From an uncultured Devosia sp. (lineage in GTDB: Bacteria > Pseudomonadota > Alphaproteobacteria > Rhizobiales > Devosiaceae), in NCBI GenBank assembly GCA_946480655.1, contig CAMLKN010000137.1:1-6198 (forward strand): a stretch of DNA of 6,198 bases, in the 5' to 3' direction. Of this stretch, positions 1-6,083 are shown in pieces (positions within the stretch are counted from its first letter, which is position 1; each line of letters opens with the position of its first letter). Under the pieces are notes generated by a model. That model did not search any database. It was not told the DNA's origin and saw nothing but the letters and a program-made list of their open reading frames with translations. The translations under genes were made by a program, and so were the position numbers.

Positions 1-218
1 CGAGCAGTGGATGGATGGTGATATTATTCATAATGTGATCAACATCGCTTCAATATGCACTGGTATCGATGCGGGGCCTGCCTGTGGGGGCAGGAGCCGG
101 ACGGACGGGAAGATTATCAACAGGAGCGTAGACGGGTCCACAACCGCGACGCGACTGCACCTGTCTGACCGCCGGCGGCGCTTGCACCTTCTGGCAATTT
201 CCGATCCACAAAAAGAGT

Positions 219-247
219 TTGACGCATAATATTATCTGATATTTATT
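219..247 (+). promoter_or_regulatory. Candidate sigma70-type promoter of operon 1
   Basis: TTGACG (219-224) matches five of six bases of the -35 consensus. After a 17-base spacer comes TTTATT (242-247), matching four of six bases of the -10 consensus. This would place the transcript start near 254 and give a leader of about 45 bases before the permease start. The palindrome ATAATATTAT (226-235) lies in the spacer, where a bound repressor would block polymerase. The same -35 hexamer with a 17-base spacer is seen before operon 2. The call rests on motif matching only. Confidence 0.45.
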
Positions 248-287
248 AGCACAAACGGGTAGACGCGGCGGCCCAGGGCCGAACCGT

Positions 288-293
288 GGAGGA
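288..293 (+). promoter_or_regulatory. Ribosome binding site deciding the permease start
   Basis: GGAGGA sits 4 bases before the GTG at 298. The frame is also open from a GTG at 286, but that codon overlaps the Shine-Dalgarno sequence itself. The in-frame ATG at 313 is 19 bases from it, which is too far. The GTG at 298 is therefore the best-supported start. Confidence 0.6.
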
Positions 294-297
294 CAAA

Positions 298-1341
298 GTG
301 CAAGCCGATACTATGGGAGAGGACCCGTCCGCGCGTCGCGGTGCGGATCGAGAGCGCTTGACCGGATTGTCGCTGGCGCTGCGGCTGCTGAGCGCCGGTC
401 CGGTGGTTATCCTCATCGTGCTGGTCGTGATCCTCAGCCTGGCCGTGCCCAACTTCTTCACCCCGCGCAACATCTCCAACATCCTGGCGCAGATCGCCGT
501 GATTGCCGTGGTCGCGCTGGGCCAGCACCTGGTGATCCTGACGCGCGGCATTGACCTGTCGGTCGGCTCGAACCTGGCTCTTGCCACCGTGTTGGGTGCG
601 CTGATGTTCCGCATCAACGACAATGCCGTGGTGGTGATGGGCACCATGCTGCTGGCCGGGGCTGCCGTTGGGGCCGTCAATGGCCTGGTCTATGTCTACG
701 GCCGATTGCCGCATCCCTTCATCATCACGCTGGCCACCCTGTCGATCGCGCGCGGCCTCGCCCTTGAGCTGTCGATCGGTCACACCACCATGCGCGGCAT
801 GCCCGAGATGATCGCGGCCATTGGCGGCGGCACCACACTGGGCGTGCCGAACTCCTTCTTTGTCGTTTTCGCCATGGCTGCGCTGGTCTTTATCATGGCG
901 CGCTATGTCGTCTGGGGGCGCTGGATCTATGCCGTGGGCGGCCAGCCCGAGGCGGCCCGGCGCATGGGCATTCCGGTGAACGGCGTCATTGTCTCCACCT
1001 ATGTCATCGCGGGTCTCTGCTGCGGCGTCGGCGCCATCCTGCTGGCCGGCCGCACCGAGGCGGGGTCGCCGCTCTACGGCAACCTGCTCGAACTGGATAC
1101 GATTGCGGCCGTCATCATCGGCGGCGCCAGCTTCCTGGGCGGACGCGGCCATATCGGTCATGCGCTGGTCGGCGCGGTGATGATCGGCGTCATCCGCAAC
1201 GCGCTCAACCTGCTCAACGTCAACCTCTACTTCCAGCTCATCGCCATCGGCGTCATCATCGTGCTGGCGGTGGAATCCGACGTGCTGCGCAATCACCTGG
1301 AATCCCGCATGCGGACTCGACAGGCGGGAGCCCAGTCATGA
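298..1341 (+). CDS. CUT2-family sugar ABC transporter permease (RbsC/FrcC type)
   Basis: Integral membrane subunit, presumably dimeric, forming the inner-membrane channel of a carbohydrate importer. The 347-residue product (GTG start) matches the usual length of this family (BPD_transp_2). A charged cytoplasmic N-terminus of about 33 residues is followed by roughly nine or ten hydrophobic segments, beginning with the one at residues 36-51. The family hallmark GIDLSVGS is at 84-91. A second hallmark at 265-284 has the ELDTIAAVIIGG core followed by GGRG, and NALNLL comes near the C-terminus. Its stop codon overlaps the start of the ATPase gene (ATGA, 1338-1341), indicating translational coupling. 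It most likely pairs with the ATPase and binding protein immediately downstream. The fructose permease FrcC is a plausible relative because the partner ATPase is FrcA-like, but the sequence does not fix the sugar. The start is less certain than the family: GTG 286 and ATG 313 are alternatives. Confidence 0.93.
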   Translation: MQADTMGEDPSARRGADRERLTGLSLALRLLSAGPVVILIVLVVILSLAVPNFFTPRNISNILAQIAVIAVVALGQHLVILTRGIDLSVGSNLALATVLGALMFRINDNAVVVMGTMLLAGAAVGAVNGLVYVYGRLPHPFIITLATLSIARGLALELSIGHTTMRGMPEMIAAIGGGTTLGVPNSFFVVFAMAALVFIMARYVVWGRWIYAVGGQPEAARRMGIPVNGVIVSTYVIAGLCCGVGAILLAGRTEAGSPLYGNLLELDTIAAVIIGGASFLGGRGHIGHALVGAVMIGVIRNALNLLNVNLYFQLIAIGVIIVLAVESDVLRNHLESRMRTRQAGAQS

Positions 1342-2090
1342 CCGCGCCAGTGCTCGAAGTGCGCGCGGCGCACAAGCGCTTCGGCGCCGTCCATGCCCTC
1401 AAGGGTGTGGGGCTCAAGGCCTGGCGCGGCGAGGTGCTGGCCCTGCTGGGCGACAATGGCGCGGGCAAATCGACGCTGATCAAATGCATCAGCGGTGTGC
1501 ACGGGCTGGACGAGGGCGATATCCTGCTCGATGGCGAGAAGGTGGCGCTGCATTCTCCCGCCGCAGCGCGCAGCGCCGGGGTGGAAACGGTCTACCAGGA
1601 CCTGGCGCTGTTCGACAATCTGACCCCGGCCGAGAACTTCTACTGCGGCCGGGAGCTATCCTTTCCGCGCTGGTTGCCGCGCGGCATGCGCTTCCTCGCG
1701 ACCGGCCAGATGGATCGCGAGGCCGCCGCCGTTATCGACCGGCTCAAGGTCAAGCTGCCCAAATTCGATGCGCCGGTGGCGCTGATGTCTGGCGGCCAGC
1801 GGCAGGCGATTGCGGTGGCGCGGGCCACGGTCTTTGCCCGCAAGGTGGTCATTCTTGACGAGCCGACGGCGGCCCTCGGACTGCGCGAAAGCCGCAAGGT
1901 GCTCGATTTGATTGCCCAGCTCCGGGACGAGGGCAACGCGGTGATCCTGATCACCCACAATATGGAACATGTCATCGAACTGGCCGACCGCGCCGTGGTG
2001 CTGCGGCAGGGCCAGAAGGTGGGCGAGATCGAGCAGCCGGATCGGTCCAACCAGCAGCATCTGGTCTCGATGATCATCGGCGCCGAATGA
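1338..2090 (+). CDS. Single-domain sugar ABC transporter ATP-binding protein (FrcA-like)
   Basis: Cytoplasmic ATPase that powers the adjacent permease. The 250-residue protein carries one complete nucleotide-binding domain: Walker A GDNGAGKST (38-46), Q-loop Gln87 in VYQD, signature MSGGQRQ (150-156), Walker [12 protein letters not shown] (170-180) with catalytic Glu175, and switch His207 in ITHN. All catalytic residues are intact, so two copies should form a symmetric dimer with two active sites. Most CUT2 ATPases are about 500 residues with two fused domains. Single-domain members such as FrcA of the Sinorhizobium fructose system are the known exception, and the length and the segment after the Q-loop fit that group. 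The ATG overlaps the permease stop and has a GGGAG ribosome binding site (1326-1330) inside the permease gene. Family call is firm; substrate is unknown. Confidence 0.93.
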   Translation: MTAPVLEVRAAHKRFGAVHALKGVGLKAWRGEVLALLGDNGAGKSTLIKCISGVHGLDEGDILLDGEKVALHSPAAARSAGVETVYQDLALFDNLTPAENFYCGRELSFPRWLPRGMRFLATGQMDREAAAVIDRLKVKLPKFDAPVALMSGGQRQAIAVARATVFARKVVILDEPTAALGLRESRKVLDLIAQLRDEGNAVILITHNMEHVIELADRAVVLRQGQKVGEIEQPDRSNQQHLVSMIIGAE

Positions 2091-2123
2091 GAGTTTGCCG
2101 CCGGGCAGCCGGTGGTGACGAAC

Positions 2124-2143
2124 GGCGGGCCTTGTGGCCCGCC
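2124..2143 (+). promoter_or_regulatory. Intra-operon hairpin before the binding-protein gene
   Basis: A perfect 8-bp inverted repeat, GGCGGGCC (2124-2131) and GGCCCGCC (2136-2143), encloses a TTGT loop in the 72-base gap between ATPase and binding-protein genes. No T-run follows, so it is not a typical intrinsic terminator. It ends 7 bases before the ribosome binding site of the next gene. Such hairpins can mark RNA processing or stabilise the 5' end of a binding-protein message, which must usually be more abundant than that of the membrane parts. That role is inference. Confidence 0.6.
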
Positions 2144-2162
2144 ACCGCAAGGGAGGATACCT

Positions 2163-3077
2163 ATGAGATTGTTCCGAATACTGGGAGGGCTGGCGCTCGC
2201 TGCGTCCATCGTCTCTCCCACGCTGGCGGCAGATGTGAAACTTGGTTTCATAACCAAGTTCCCGGTGCCGTTCTTCGCTACCATGGAAAATGCGGCCAAG
2301 GCCTATGCCGAGGCCAATCCGGGCGTCGAGATCATCTACGGCCAGGGTGCCTCGGCCACCGATATCGAGGGCCAGATCGCGCTGATCGAATCCATGGTCA
2401 CCCAGGGCGTTCAGGGTATCGCCATTACCCCGGTCGACCCGACGGTCGCTGCGGCGCTCGACAAGGCCGTCGAGGCTGGGGTCAAGGTTGTGCTGATGGA
2501 CAATTCCATCCCCGACTGGACCAATGCCACGGCCCTCGCCACCACCGACAACTACGCCGCCGGCGTGATTGCCGGGCAGTATCTGAAATCGGTGCTGGCA
2601 GCAGGCGACACGCTGGGCATCCTGGAAGGCGTGCCGGGCGTGCCTGCCCTTGATGACCGTGTTAACGGCATGCTGGAAGGTCTCGACGGACTTGCGGTGG
2701 AAATCGTCGGCCGCAATGGCACCAACTGTACAGAAGAGCTTGGCATCTCGGTGGCGGAAGACCTGCTGACCGCCAATCCGGGCCTCAAGGCCATCTATGC
2801 GGCCTGTGGCCCGCCGGCCGTTGGTGCCGCCCAGGCTATCGAGAATGCCGGCATTGCCAATGACGACATCGTGCTGGTGGGCTTTGACGCCTGCTGCGGC
2901 GAACTCGAAAAGATCGCTTCGGGCCAGGAAGATGCCACCGTGGCGCAGTTCCCCGCCAAGATGGCCGAACTGGGCGTCGATGCCCTGGTCAAGGCGATCA
3001 ATGGCGAGACCGTTCCCGCGCTGATCGACTCCGGTGCCGCTCTGGTCACCGCCGAGAATGCCAGCGAGTTCGAATAG
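2163..3077 (+). CDS. Periplasmic sugar-binding protein, type I fold (RbsB-like)
   Basis: Periplasmic receptor that binds the sugar and delivers it to the permease. The 304-residue precursor has a Sec signal peptide: basic MRLFR, hydrophobic core to about residue 18, likely cleavage after TLA (22). The start is fixed by GGGAGG (2151-2156), 6 bases before the ATG; the open frame continues upstream to a GTG at 2112, but that extension would bury the signal peptide. The mature part shows the two-lobe Peripla_BP_4 pattern. Residues in positions equivalent to RbsB ligand contacts are Asp113 in MDN, Arg166 in DDRVNG, Asp242 in GFDA and Gln262 in AQFP. Unusually for a periplasmic protein it has four cysteines, Cys189, Cys215 and the adjacent Cys244-Cys245, the pair lying beside a predicted ligand contact. 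As last gene of operon 1 it is followed by a terminator-like hairpin. The ligand cannot be named. Confidence 0.92.
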   Translation: MRLFRILGGLALAASIVSPTLAADVKLGFITKFPVPFFATMENAAKAYAEANPGVEIIYGQGASATDIEGQIALIESMVTQGVQGIAITPVDPTVAAALDKAVEAGVKVVLMDNSIPDWTNATALATTDNYAAGVIAGQYLKSVLAAGDTLGILEGVPGVPALDDRVNGMLEGLDGLAVEIVGRNGTNCTEELGISVAEDLLTANPGLKAIYAACGPPAVGAAQAIENAGIANDDIVLVGFDACCGELEKIASGQEDATVAQFPAKMAELGVDALVKAINGETVPALIDSGAALVTAENASEFE

Positions 3078-3087
3078 TGCGAACGTT

Positions 3088-3114
3088 GGTCGGCGCTGCG
3101 GCGCCGGCCCTTCT
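3088..3114 (+). terminator. Terminator-like hairpin after operon 1
   Basis: GGTCGGCGC (3088-3096) pairs with GCGCCGGCC (3101-3109) around a TGCG loop: nine pairs, one of them G-T. It lies 10 bases after the stop of the binding-protein gene. The following CTTCT is only a weak T-tract, so termination may be partial. The hairpin would also protect the 3' end of the binding-protein message. Confidence 0.6.
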
Positions 3115-3176
3115 GTCCCGGCGCGGCCAATCTATGGCTGCGTGATCGTGGGCATGCTCCTCGTCGATGGACGCGA

Positions 3177-3217
3177 CAGCCGCAATCTCGGCGGCTGAGG
3201 GGCGCAAGACAGCCGCC
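3177..3217 (+). repeat. Three-arm inverted repeat CAGCCGC / GCGGCTG / CAGCCGC
   Basis: CAGCCGC at 3177-3183 and again at 3210-3216 are each complementary to the single GCGGCTG at 3191-3197. The central arm can therefore pair upstream (7 bp, 7-base loop) or downstream (8 bp including 3190 with 3217, 12-base loop), but not both at once. The two outer arms are part of a 9-base direct repeat, GACAGCCGC, spaced 33 bases apart. Mutually exclusive pairing is the usual design of attenuators and antiterminators. GC-rich DNA can yield 7-bp matches by chance, so function is uncertain. Confidence 0.5.
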
Positions 3218-3231
3218 TATCGCAATTATCC

Positions 3232-3281
3232 GGTCGCGAACGCGACCTCCCTGCGCCCGCATACAGGCACAGGGAGGTCGC
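3232..3281 (+). repeat. Overlapping palindromes with a 12-bp perfect hairpin
   Basis: GCGACCTCCCTG (3242-3253) and its exact complement CAGGGAGGTCGC (3270-3281) form a 12-bp perfect stem. After one mismatch the stem gains three more pairs (3255-3257 with 3266-3268), leaving an 8-base loop. The 5' arm overlaps another palindrome: GGTCGCG (3232-3238) and CGCGACC (3241-3247), separated by AA. The arms at 3232 and 3270 therefore compete for the same middle arm. No T-run follows on either strand, so it is not a standard intrinsic terminator. As DNA, 3232-3247 looks like a compact operator for a dimeric regulator. Confidence 0.65.
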
Positions 3282-3323
3282 TCGCCCATTCCTGCCCTCT
3301 GATCGCTGAAATAAATTCCAGTA

Positions 3324-3340
3324 CACGAATTTTCGTGCAA
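3324..3340 (+). promoter_or_regulatory. Operator-like site 1 upstream of operon 2 promoter
   Basis: CACGAA-TT-TTCGTG (3324-3337) is a perfect interrupted palindrome. The overlapping 15-mer CGAATTTTCGTGCAA (3326-3340) recurs with one change on the opposite strand at 3383-3397. The site ends 5 bases before the -35 hexamer. A dimeric repressor or activator of the operon is the likely user. LacI and ROK families are common for such operons, but no regulator gene is visible to confirm it. Confidence 0.55.
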
Positions 3341-3345
3341 GAGTG

Positions 3346-3374
3346 TTGACGGCCGTGATGGCGTGGTCTATTCA
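3346..3374 (+). promoter_or_regulatory. Candidate promoter of operon 2
   Basis: TTGACG (3346-3351) matches five of six bases of the -35 consensus, and TATTCA (3369-3374) follows after 17 bases as a weak -10. A start near 3381 would give an untranslated leader of about 85 bases before the binding-protein gene. It lies between the two copies of the operator-like motif, which supports the placement. The -10 is poor, so the promoter may need an activator, or another sigma factor may be used. Confidence 0.45.
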
Positions 3375-3382
3375 AAGTCTCG

Positions 3383-3397
3383 TTGCAAGAAAATTCG
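3383..3397 (-). promoter_or_regulatory. Operator-like site 2, inverted copy of site 1
   Basis: Read on the minus strand this is CGAATTTTCTTGCAA, identical to site 1 at 14 of 15 bases. It is framed by GTTGC (3382-3386) and GCAAC (3397-3401), themselves an inverted repeat. It covers the predicted transcript start, a classic repressor position. A further half-site, TTGCACGA (3412-3419), is the exact complement of 3333-3340. Centres of sites 1 and 2 are 57 bases apart. Confidence 0.55.
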
Positions 3398-3466
3398 CAA
3401 CACGGGATTTGTTGCACGACAGGGAGAGTCGGGCAGAAGCGATCTCGAATGATCGGAGGAGACATT

Positions 3467-4486
3467 ATGACGAAGCTATACAAGGCCGGCGCCCTCGCCG
3501 TGCTGACCGGCAGCATCGCGATCGCCGGCATTCTTCCCACCCAGGCCCAGAGCAAGTTCCAGTGCGAGCCGGGCGAGACCTACATCATGAACGTCATGGT
3601 GTCGGCGCATCCCTACTGGGTCCCCGTCTACCAGGGCTTCAAGCAGGCCGCCGAGGCCATGGGCTGCGAGACCGTGTTCTCGGGCACGCCGGACTACGAC
3701 ATCACCAAGCAGATCGCGTCCTTCGAGCAGGACCTGGTCAAGAAGCCGGCCGGCATCCTGCTGCATCCCATGCAGTCGGACCCCTTCATCGAGCCGATCA
3801 ACCGGGCAATCGAGTCCGGCGTCGAGATCGTGACGTTCGCCGCGGACTCGCCCAATTCGAACCGCACCGCCTACATCACCTCCGACAACGTCGCCGAAGC
3901 CAAGTTCGCTGCCGAGGAGATCGTCAAGCAGGTTGGTGACACCGGCGAATATGCGGTGCTGGAGAATCCGGGCCAGAGCAATCACGACCTGCGCGTCACC
4001 GCCTTCATCGCCTATATGGAAGAGAACTATCCGGGCATGAAGCTGGTCGGTCGCCAGGCCACCAACCAGGACAGCAACGCCGCCTACCGCGCCACTGCCT
4101 CGATCCTGCAGGCCAATCCCGAGCTCGATGCCATGTGGATCCCGGAAGCCGGTTCGGCCGAGGGCGCTGTCGCTGCCGTGCTCGAAGCCAATGCCGATGT
4201 GCTGATCATGCATGCCGACGTGACCCCGACCACACTCGAACACATCAAGGCCGGCAATATCCACATGGCCCTCAACCCCAACCAGGGCATCCAGGGCTTT
4301 GTCGGCTTCATGGCGACATTCCTCGCCGCCCATTCCGACATGTTCGACCCGTTCAACGACTACAAGGTGTCCGGCTACAATCCCATGCAGATCCCGTTCG
4401 TGGACAACGGCTTTGCGGTGATCACCAAGGACAATGCCGACTCCTTCGATCTGGGTGTCTACATGGAAGGCCGCGACCCCAACTAA
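3467..4486 (+). CDS. Periplasmic sugar-binding protein of the second transporter
   Basis: Exported receptor of the second CUT2 importer, first gene of its operon. GGAGGA (3455-3460) lies 6 bases before the ATG. The frame is open back to 3383, but only this start exposes a Sec signal peptide: MTKLYK, hydrophobic core about 7-23, cleavage after TQA (27). The 339-residue precursor has the type I two-lobe fold (Peripla_BP_4). Aromatic residues in SAHPYW (46-51) match the region that stacks on the sugar in this family. Candidate polar contacts are Arg176 in DLRV, Asp251 in HADV and Gln273 in NPNQG, placed like Arg141, Asp215 and Gln235 of RbsB. Cys33 and Cys67 near the N-terminus could form a disulfide. 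It is clearly different from the first binding protein and about 35 residues longer. The ligand, perhaps a pentose, hexose or sugar alcohol, cannot be deduced. Confidence 0.92.
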   Translation: MTKLYKAGALAVLTGSIAIAGILPTQAQSKFQCEPGETYIMNVMVSAHPYWVPVYQGFKQAAEAMGCETVFSGTPDYDITKQIASFEQDLVKKPAGILLHPMQSDPFIEPINRAIESGVEIVTFAADSPNSNRTAYITSDNVAEAKFAAEEIVKQVGDTGEYAVLENPGQSNHDLRVTAFIAYMEENYPGMKLVGRQATNQDSNAAYRATASILQANPELDAMWIPEAGSAEGAVAAVLEANADVLIMHADVTPTTLEHIKAGNIHMALNPNQGIQGFVGFMATFLAAHSDMFDPFNDYKVSGYNPMQIPFVDNGFAVITKDNADSFDLGVYMEGRDPN

Positions 4487-4509
4487 CGCCTCGACTTCCC
4501 GACGAACCG

Positions 4510-4538
4510 CCTGCGCCGTGACCAGGTCCCGGCGCAGG
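4510..4538 (+). promoter_or_regulatory. Hairpin between binding-protein and ATPase genes of operon 2
   Basis: CCTGCGCCG (4510-4518) pairs perfectly with CGGCGCAGG (4530-4538). After one mismatch, GAC (4520-4522) pairs with GTC (4526-4528). It starts 23 bases after the binding-protein stop, and no T-run follows. Stable hairpins in this position are known in sugar operons to protect the binding-protein message from 3' decay and so raise it above the downstream genes. That role is inferred here. Confidence 0.65.
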
Positions 4539-4562
4539 TCCCCGAGCAAGCGAGTAGGCACG

Positions 4563-6083
4563 ATGTCCGACGTCATTCTGAGGGTCAGCAAGCTGAGCAA
4601 GGCCTTTGGCTCCATCCAGGCCCTGCGCGATGTCAGCTTCGAGCTGCGACGTGGCGAAATCCATGCCTTGGCCGGTGAAAACGGCGCGGGCAAGTCCACG
4701 ATGATGAACATCATCAATGGCATCCTGCAGCCCGATGCCGGGGAAATCGAACTGGACGGAAAGGTCGTGCGCATCGCCTCGCCATCTGCGGCCCAGAAGC
4801 TGGGGATCGGCCAGGTGCACCAGGAAATCGCGCTCTGCCCCGATATTTCTGTCGCCGAGAACATCTTCATGGCGGCGACCAATGTCAGTCGCGCCCCATT
4901 GGTCGACTATGCCGACCTCAAGCGGCGCGCCGCACAGATCCTCGCCGAACTGGGCGACATCGATCCGTCCGTGCTCGTTGCCAGTCTCTCCATTTCCCAG
5001 CAGCAGCTGGTCGAGATCGCCAAGGCGCTGACGCTCGACTGCCGCGTGCTCATCCTCGACGAACCGACGGCCGCGCTAACCGAACGCGAAGCGCAGGCGC
5101 TCTTTGCCATCATGCATCGCCTGGCCGATCGCGGCATCGCCATCATCTATATTTCCCACCGCATGGCCGAGATTTTCGCCCATTGCGACCGGGTCTCGGT
5201 GTTCCGGGACGGCCAATATGTGGTGACCCACGTGGTTGCCGAGACCACGCCCACGCAGATCGTCAACGCCATGGTCGGCCGCGAGCTCGATGCCCGGTAT
5301 CCGGCCAAGGCCAAAAACAATGCAGCCGACCGGGATGTGATCCTCGAAGTCAGCAATCTTTCGAGCCCCGGTCGCTTCCGCGATGTCAGCTTTACCCTGC
5401 GCCGGGGCGAAATCCTCGGTCTCGGCGGGCTGATCGGCGCGGGCCGCAGCGAGATCGTCAAAGGCATCTGCAAGATTGACCCGCATGCCACCGGCGAGGT
5501 GCGGCTTGAGGGCAGGCCGTTGCGCCTGCGCCGCTACCAGCAGAGCATCGACGAAGGCCTTGTCTATCTCTCCGAGGACCGCAAGGGAGATGGCCTGTTC
5601 CTCGACCTTTCGATCGAATCCAATGTCTCGGCACTGAAGCTCGGCCTCGTCAGCACGGCTGGCCTCATCGACCGGCGGCGTGAGACCGCGCTGGCCAGCG
5701 AACTGGGGCGTCGCCTCAATCTCAAGTTCGGCAGTCTTGCCCACCCCGTCTCGTCCCTTTCGGGCGGCAACCAGCAGAAGGTGGCGATCGCCAAGATGCT
5801 CTCGGTCAATCCCAAGGTCATCTTCCTCGACGAACCCACCCGCGGCGTCGATGTCGGGGCCAAGCTGGAAATCCACCGCATCCTGCGTGACCTGGCCGAG
5901 AGCGGGGTGGGCATCGTGGTCATCTCCTCCGAACTCCCCGAATTGATCGGCGCCTGCGACCGGGTGCTGGTCGTGCGCGAGGGCCGGATCAACGGCGAAG
6001 TTGCCGGGGACACCATGACCGAACAAAACATCATGCACCTGGCGTCCATCAGCGCCGAGCAGGCCCTGGGGGGCGTATCATGA
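4563..6083 (+). CDS. Double-domain sugar ABC transporter ATP-binding protein (RbsA-like)
   Basis: Cytoplasmic ATPase of the second importer, 506 residues, the usual length for RbsA/XylG/MglA proteins. Domain 1 has Walker [10 protein letters not shown] (38-46), Gln87 in VHQE, a non-canonical signature LSISQQQ (142-148), Walker [12 protein letters not shown] (162-172) with Glu167, and His199. Domain 2 has a degenerate Walker [10 protein letters not shown] (288-296, Lys replaced by Arg), a good signature LSGGNQQK (399-406), Walker [13 protein letters not shown] (419-430) with Glu424, and SSELPE where the switch His would be. This pattern is normal for the family: domain 1 nucleotide motifs with the domain 2 signature make the one competent site. 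The ATG at 4563 has a weak GAGTAGG ribosome binding site (4552-4558). The frame is open back to 4434, but that part overlaps the previous gene and does not resemble the family. A weak start and the hairpin upstream both suggest lower expression than the binding protein. Confidence 0.95.
   Translation: MSDVILRVSKLSKAFGSIQALRDVSFELRRGEIHALAGENGAGKSTMMNIINGILQPDAGEIELDGKVVRIASPSAAQKLGIGQVHQEIALCPDISVAENIFMAATNVSRAPLVDYADLKRRAAQILAELGDIDPSVLVASLSISQQQLVEIAKALTLDCRVLILDEPTAALTEREAQALFAIMHRLADRGIAIIYISHRMAEIFAHCDRVSVFRDGQYVVTHVVAETTPTQIVNAMVGRELDARYPAKAKNNAADRDVILEVSNLSSPGRFRDVSFTLRRGEILGLGGLIGAGRSEIVKGICKIDPHATGEVRLEGRPLRLRRYQQSIDEGLVYLSEDRKGDGLFLDLSIESNVSALKLGLVSTAGLIDRRRETALASELGRRLNLKFGSLAHPVSSLSGGNQQKVAIAKMLSVNPKVIFLDEPTRGVDVGAKLEIHRILRDLAESGVGIVVISSELPELIGACDRVLVVREGRINGEVAGDTMTEQNIMHLASISAEQALGGVS

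Larger units (their letters stand above)
1..297. other. Non-coding leader upstream of operon 1
   Basis: No convincing gene is seen here. A 72-codon open frame at 11-229 has no ribosome binding site and a composition unlike a protein. The stretch holds an AT-rich patch near 19-34 containing an interrupted palindrome (ATTAT-TC-ATAAT, 23-34), and a 6-bp hairpin (CCTGCC 77-82 with GGCAGG 89-94) that could be the remains of an upstream gene's terminator, though no T-run follows. A second AT-rich patch at 226-247 includes the perfect palindrome ATAATATTAT (226-235) and overlaps a candidate promoter. A short GC palindrome (269-281) lies just before the ribosome binding site. AT-rich patches in an otherwise GC-rich region suggest a promoter and regulator-binding zone for the transporter genes downstream. 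Confidence 0.6.
3110..3323. other. Gene-free part of the gap between the two operons
   Basis: No open frame here has a ribosome binding site or a protein-like sequence. The stretch is instead rich in inverted repeats, described separately at 3177-3217 and 3232-3281. It lies between the probable end of operon 1 and the promoter region of operon 2. It could be an extended 3' untranslated region, an unannotated small RNA or a regulator-binding zone. The sequence alone does not decide. Confidence 0.55.

Noticed and set aside
11..229. 72-codon open frame on the + strand in the leader
   Set aside because: No ribosome binding site, no protein-like composition, and it runs into the candidate promoter.
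232..1296. 354-codon open frame on the - strand opposite the permease
   Set aside because: It mirrors a clear membrane-protein gene. Its His, Asp, Gln, Arg-rich composition is typical of antisense frames in GC-rich DNA.
2112..2162. 17-codon N-terminal extension of the first binding protein
   Set aside because: It would translate through the hairpin and hide the signal peptide; the ATG at 2163 has a well-spaced GGGAGG.
3177..3281. Possible CRISPR array or insertion-sequence ends
   Set aside because: Repeats are only 7-12 bases, in both orientations, with uneven spacing and no cas or transposase genes nearby.
3383..3466. 28-codon N-terminal extension of the second binding protein
   Set aside because: It overlaps operator-like site 2 and would place the signal peptide internally; the ATG at 3467 has a good ribosome binding site.
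4434..4562. 43-codon N-terminal extension of the second ATPase
   Set aside because: It overlaps the binding-protein gene in another frame, covers the intergenic hairpin and is unlike ATPase N-termini; the ATG at 4563 gives the family's normal beginning.
3476..4882. 468-codon open frame on the - strand across the second binding-protein gene and ATPase start
   Set aside because: It crosses two well-supported genes and their gap, resembles no family, and shows the same antisense composition.
5427..5453. Loss of the Walker A lysine in the second ATPase, as if the gene were decaying
   Set aside because: A degenerate second Walker A with Arg is the normal state in RbsA-type double-domain ATPases, and the rest of the gene is intact.
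5076..6038. 320-codon open frame on the - strand opposite the second ATPase
   Set aside because: It is antisense to conserved Walker and signature motifs, so its sequence is dictated by the real gene.
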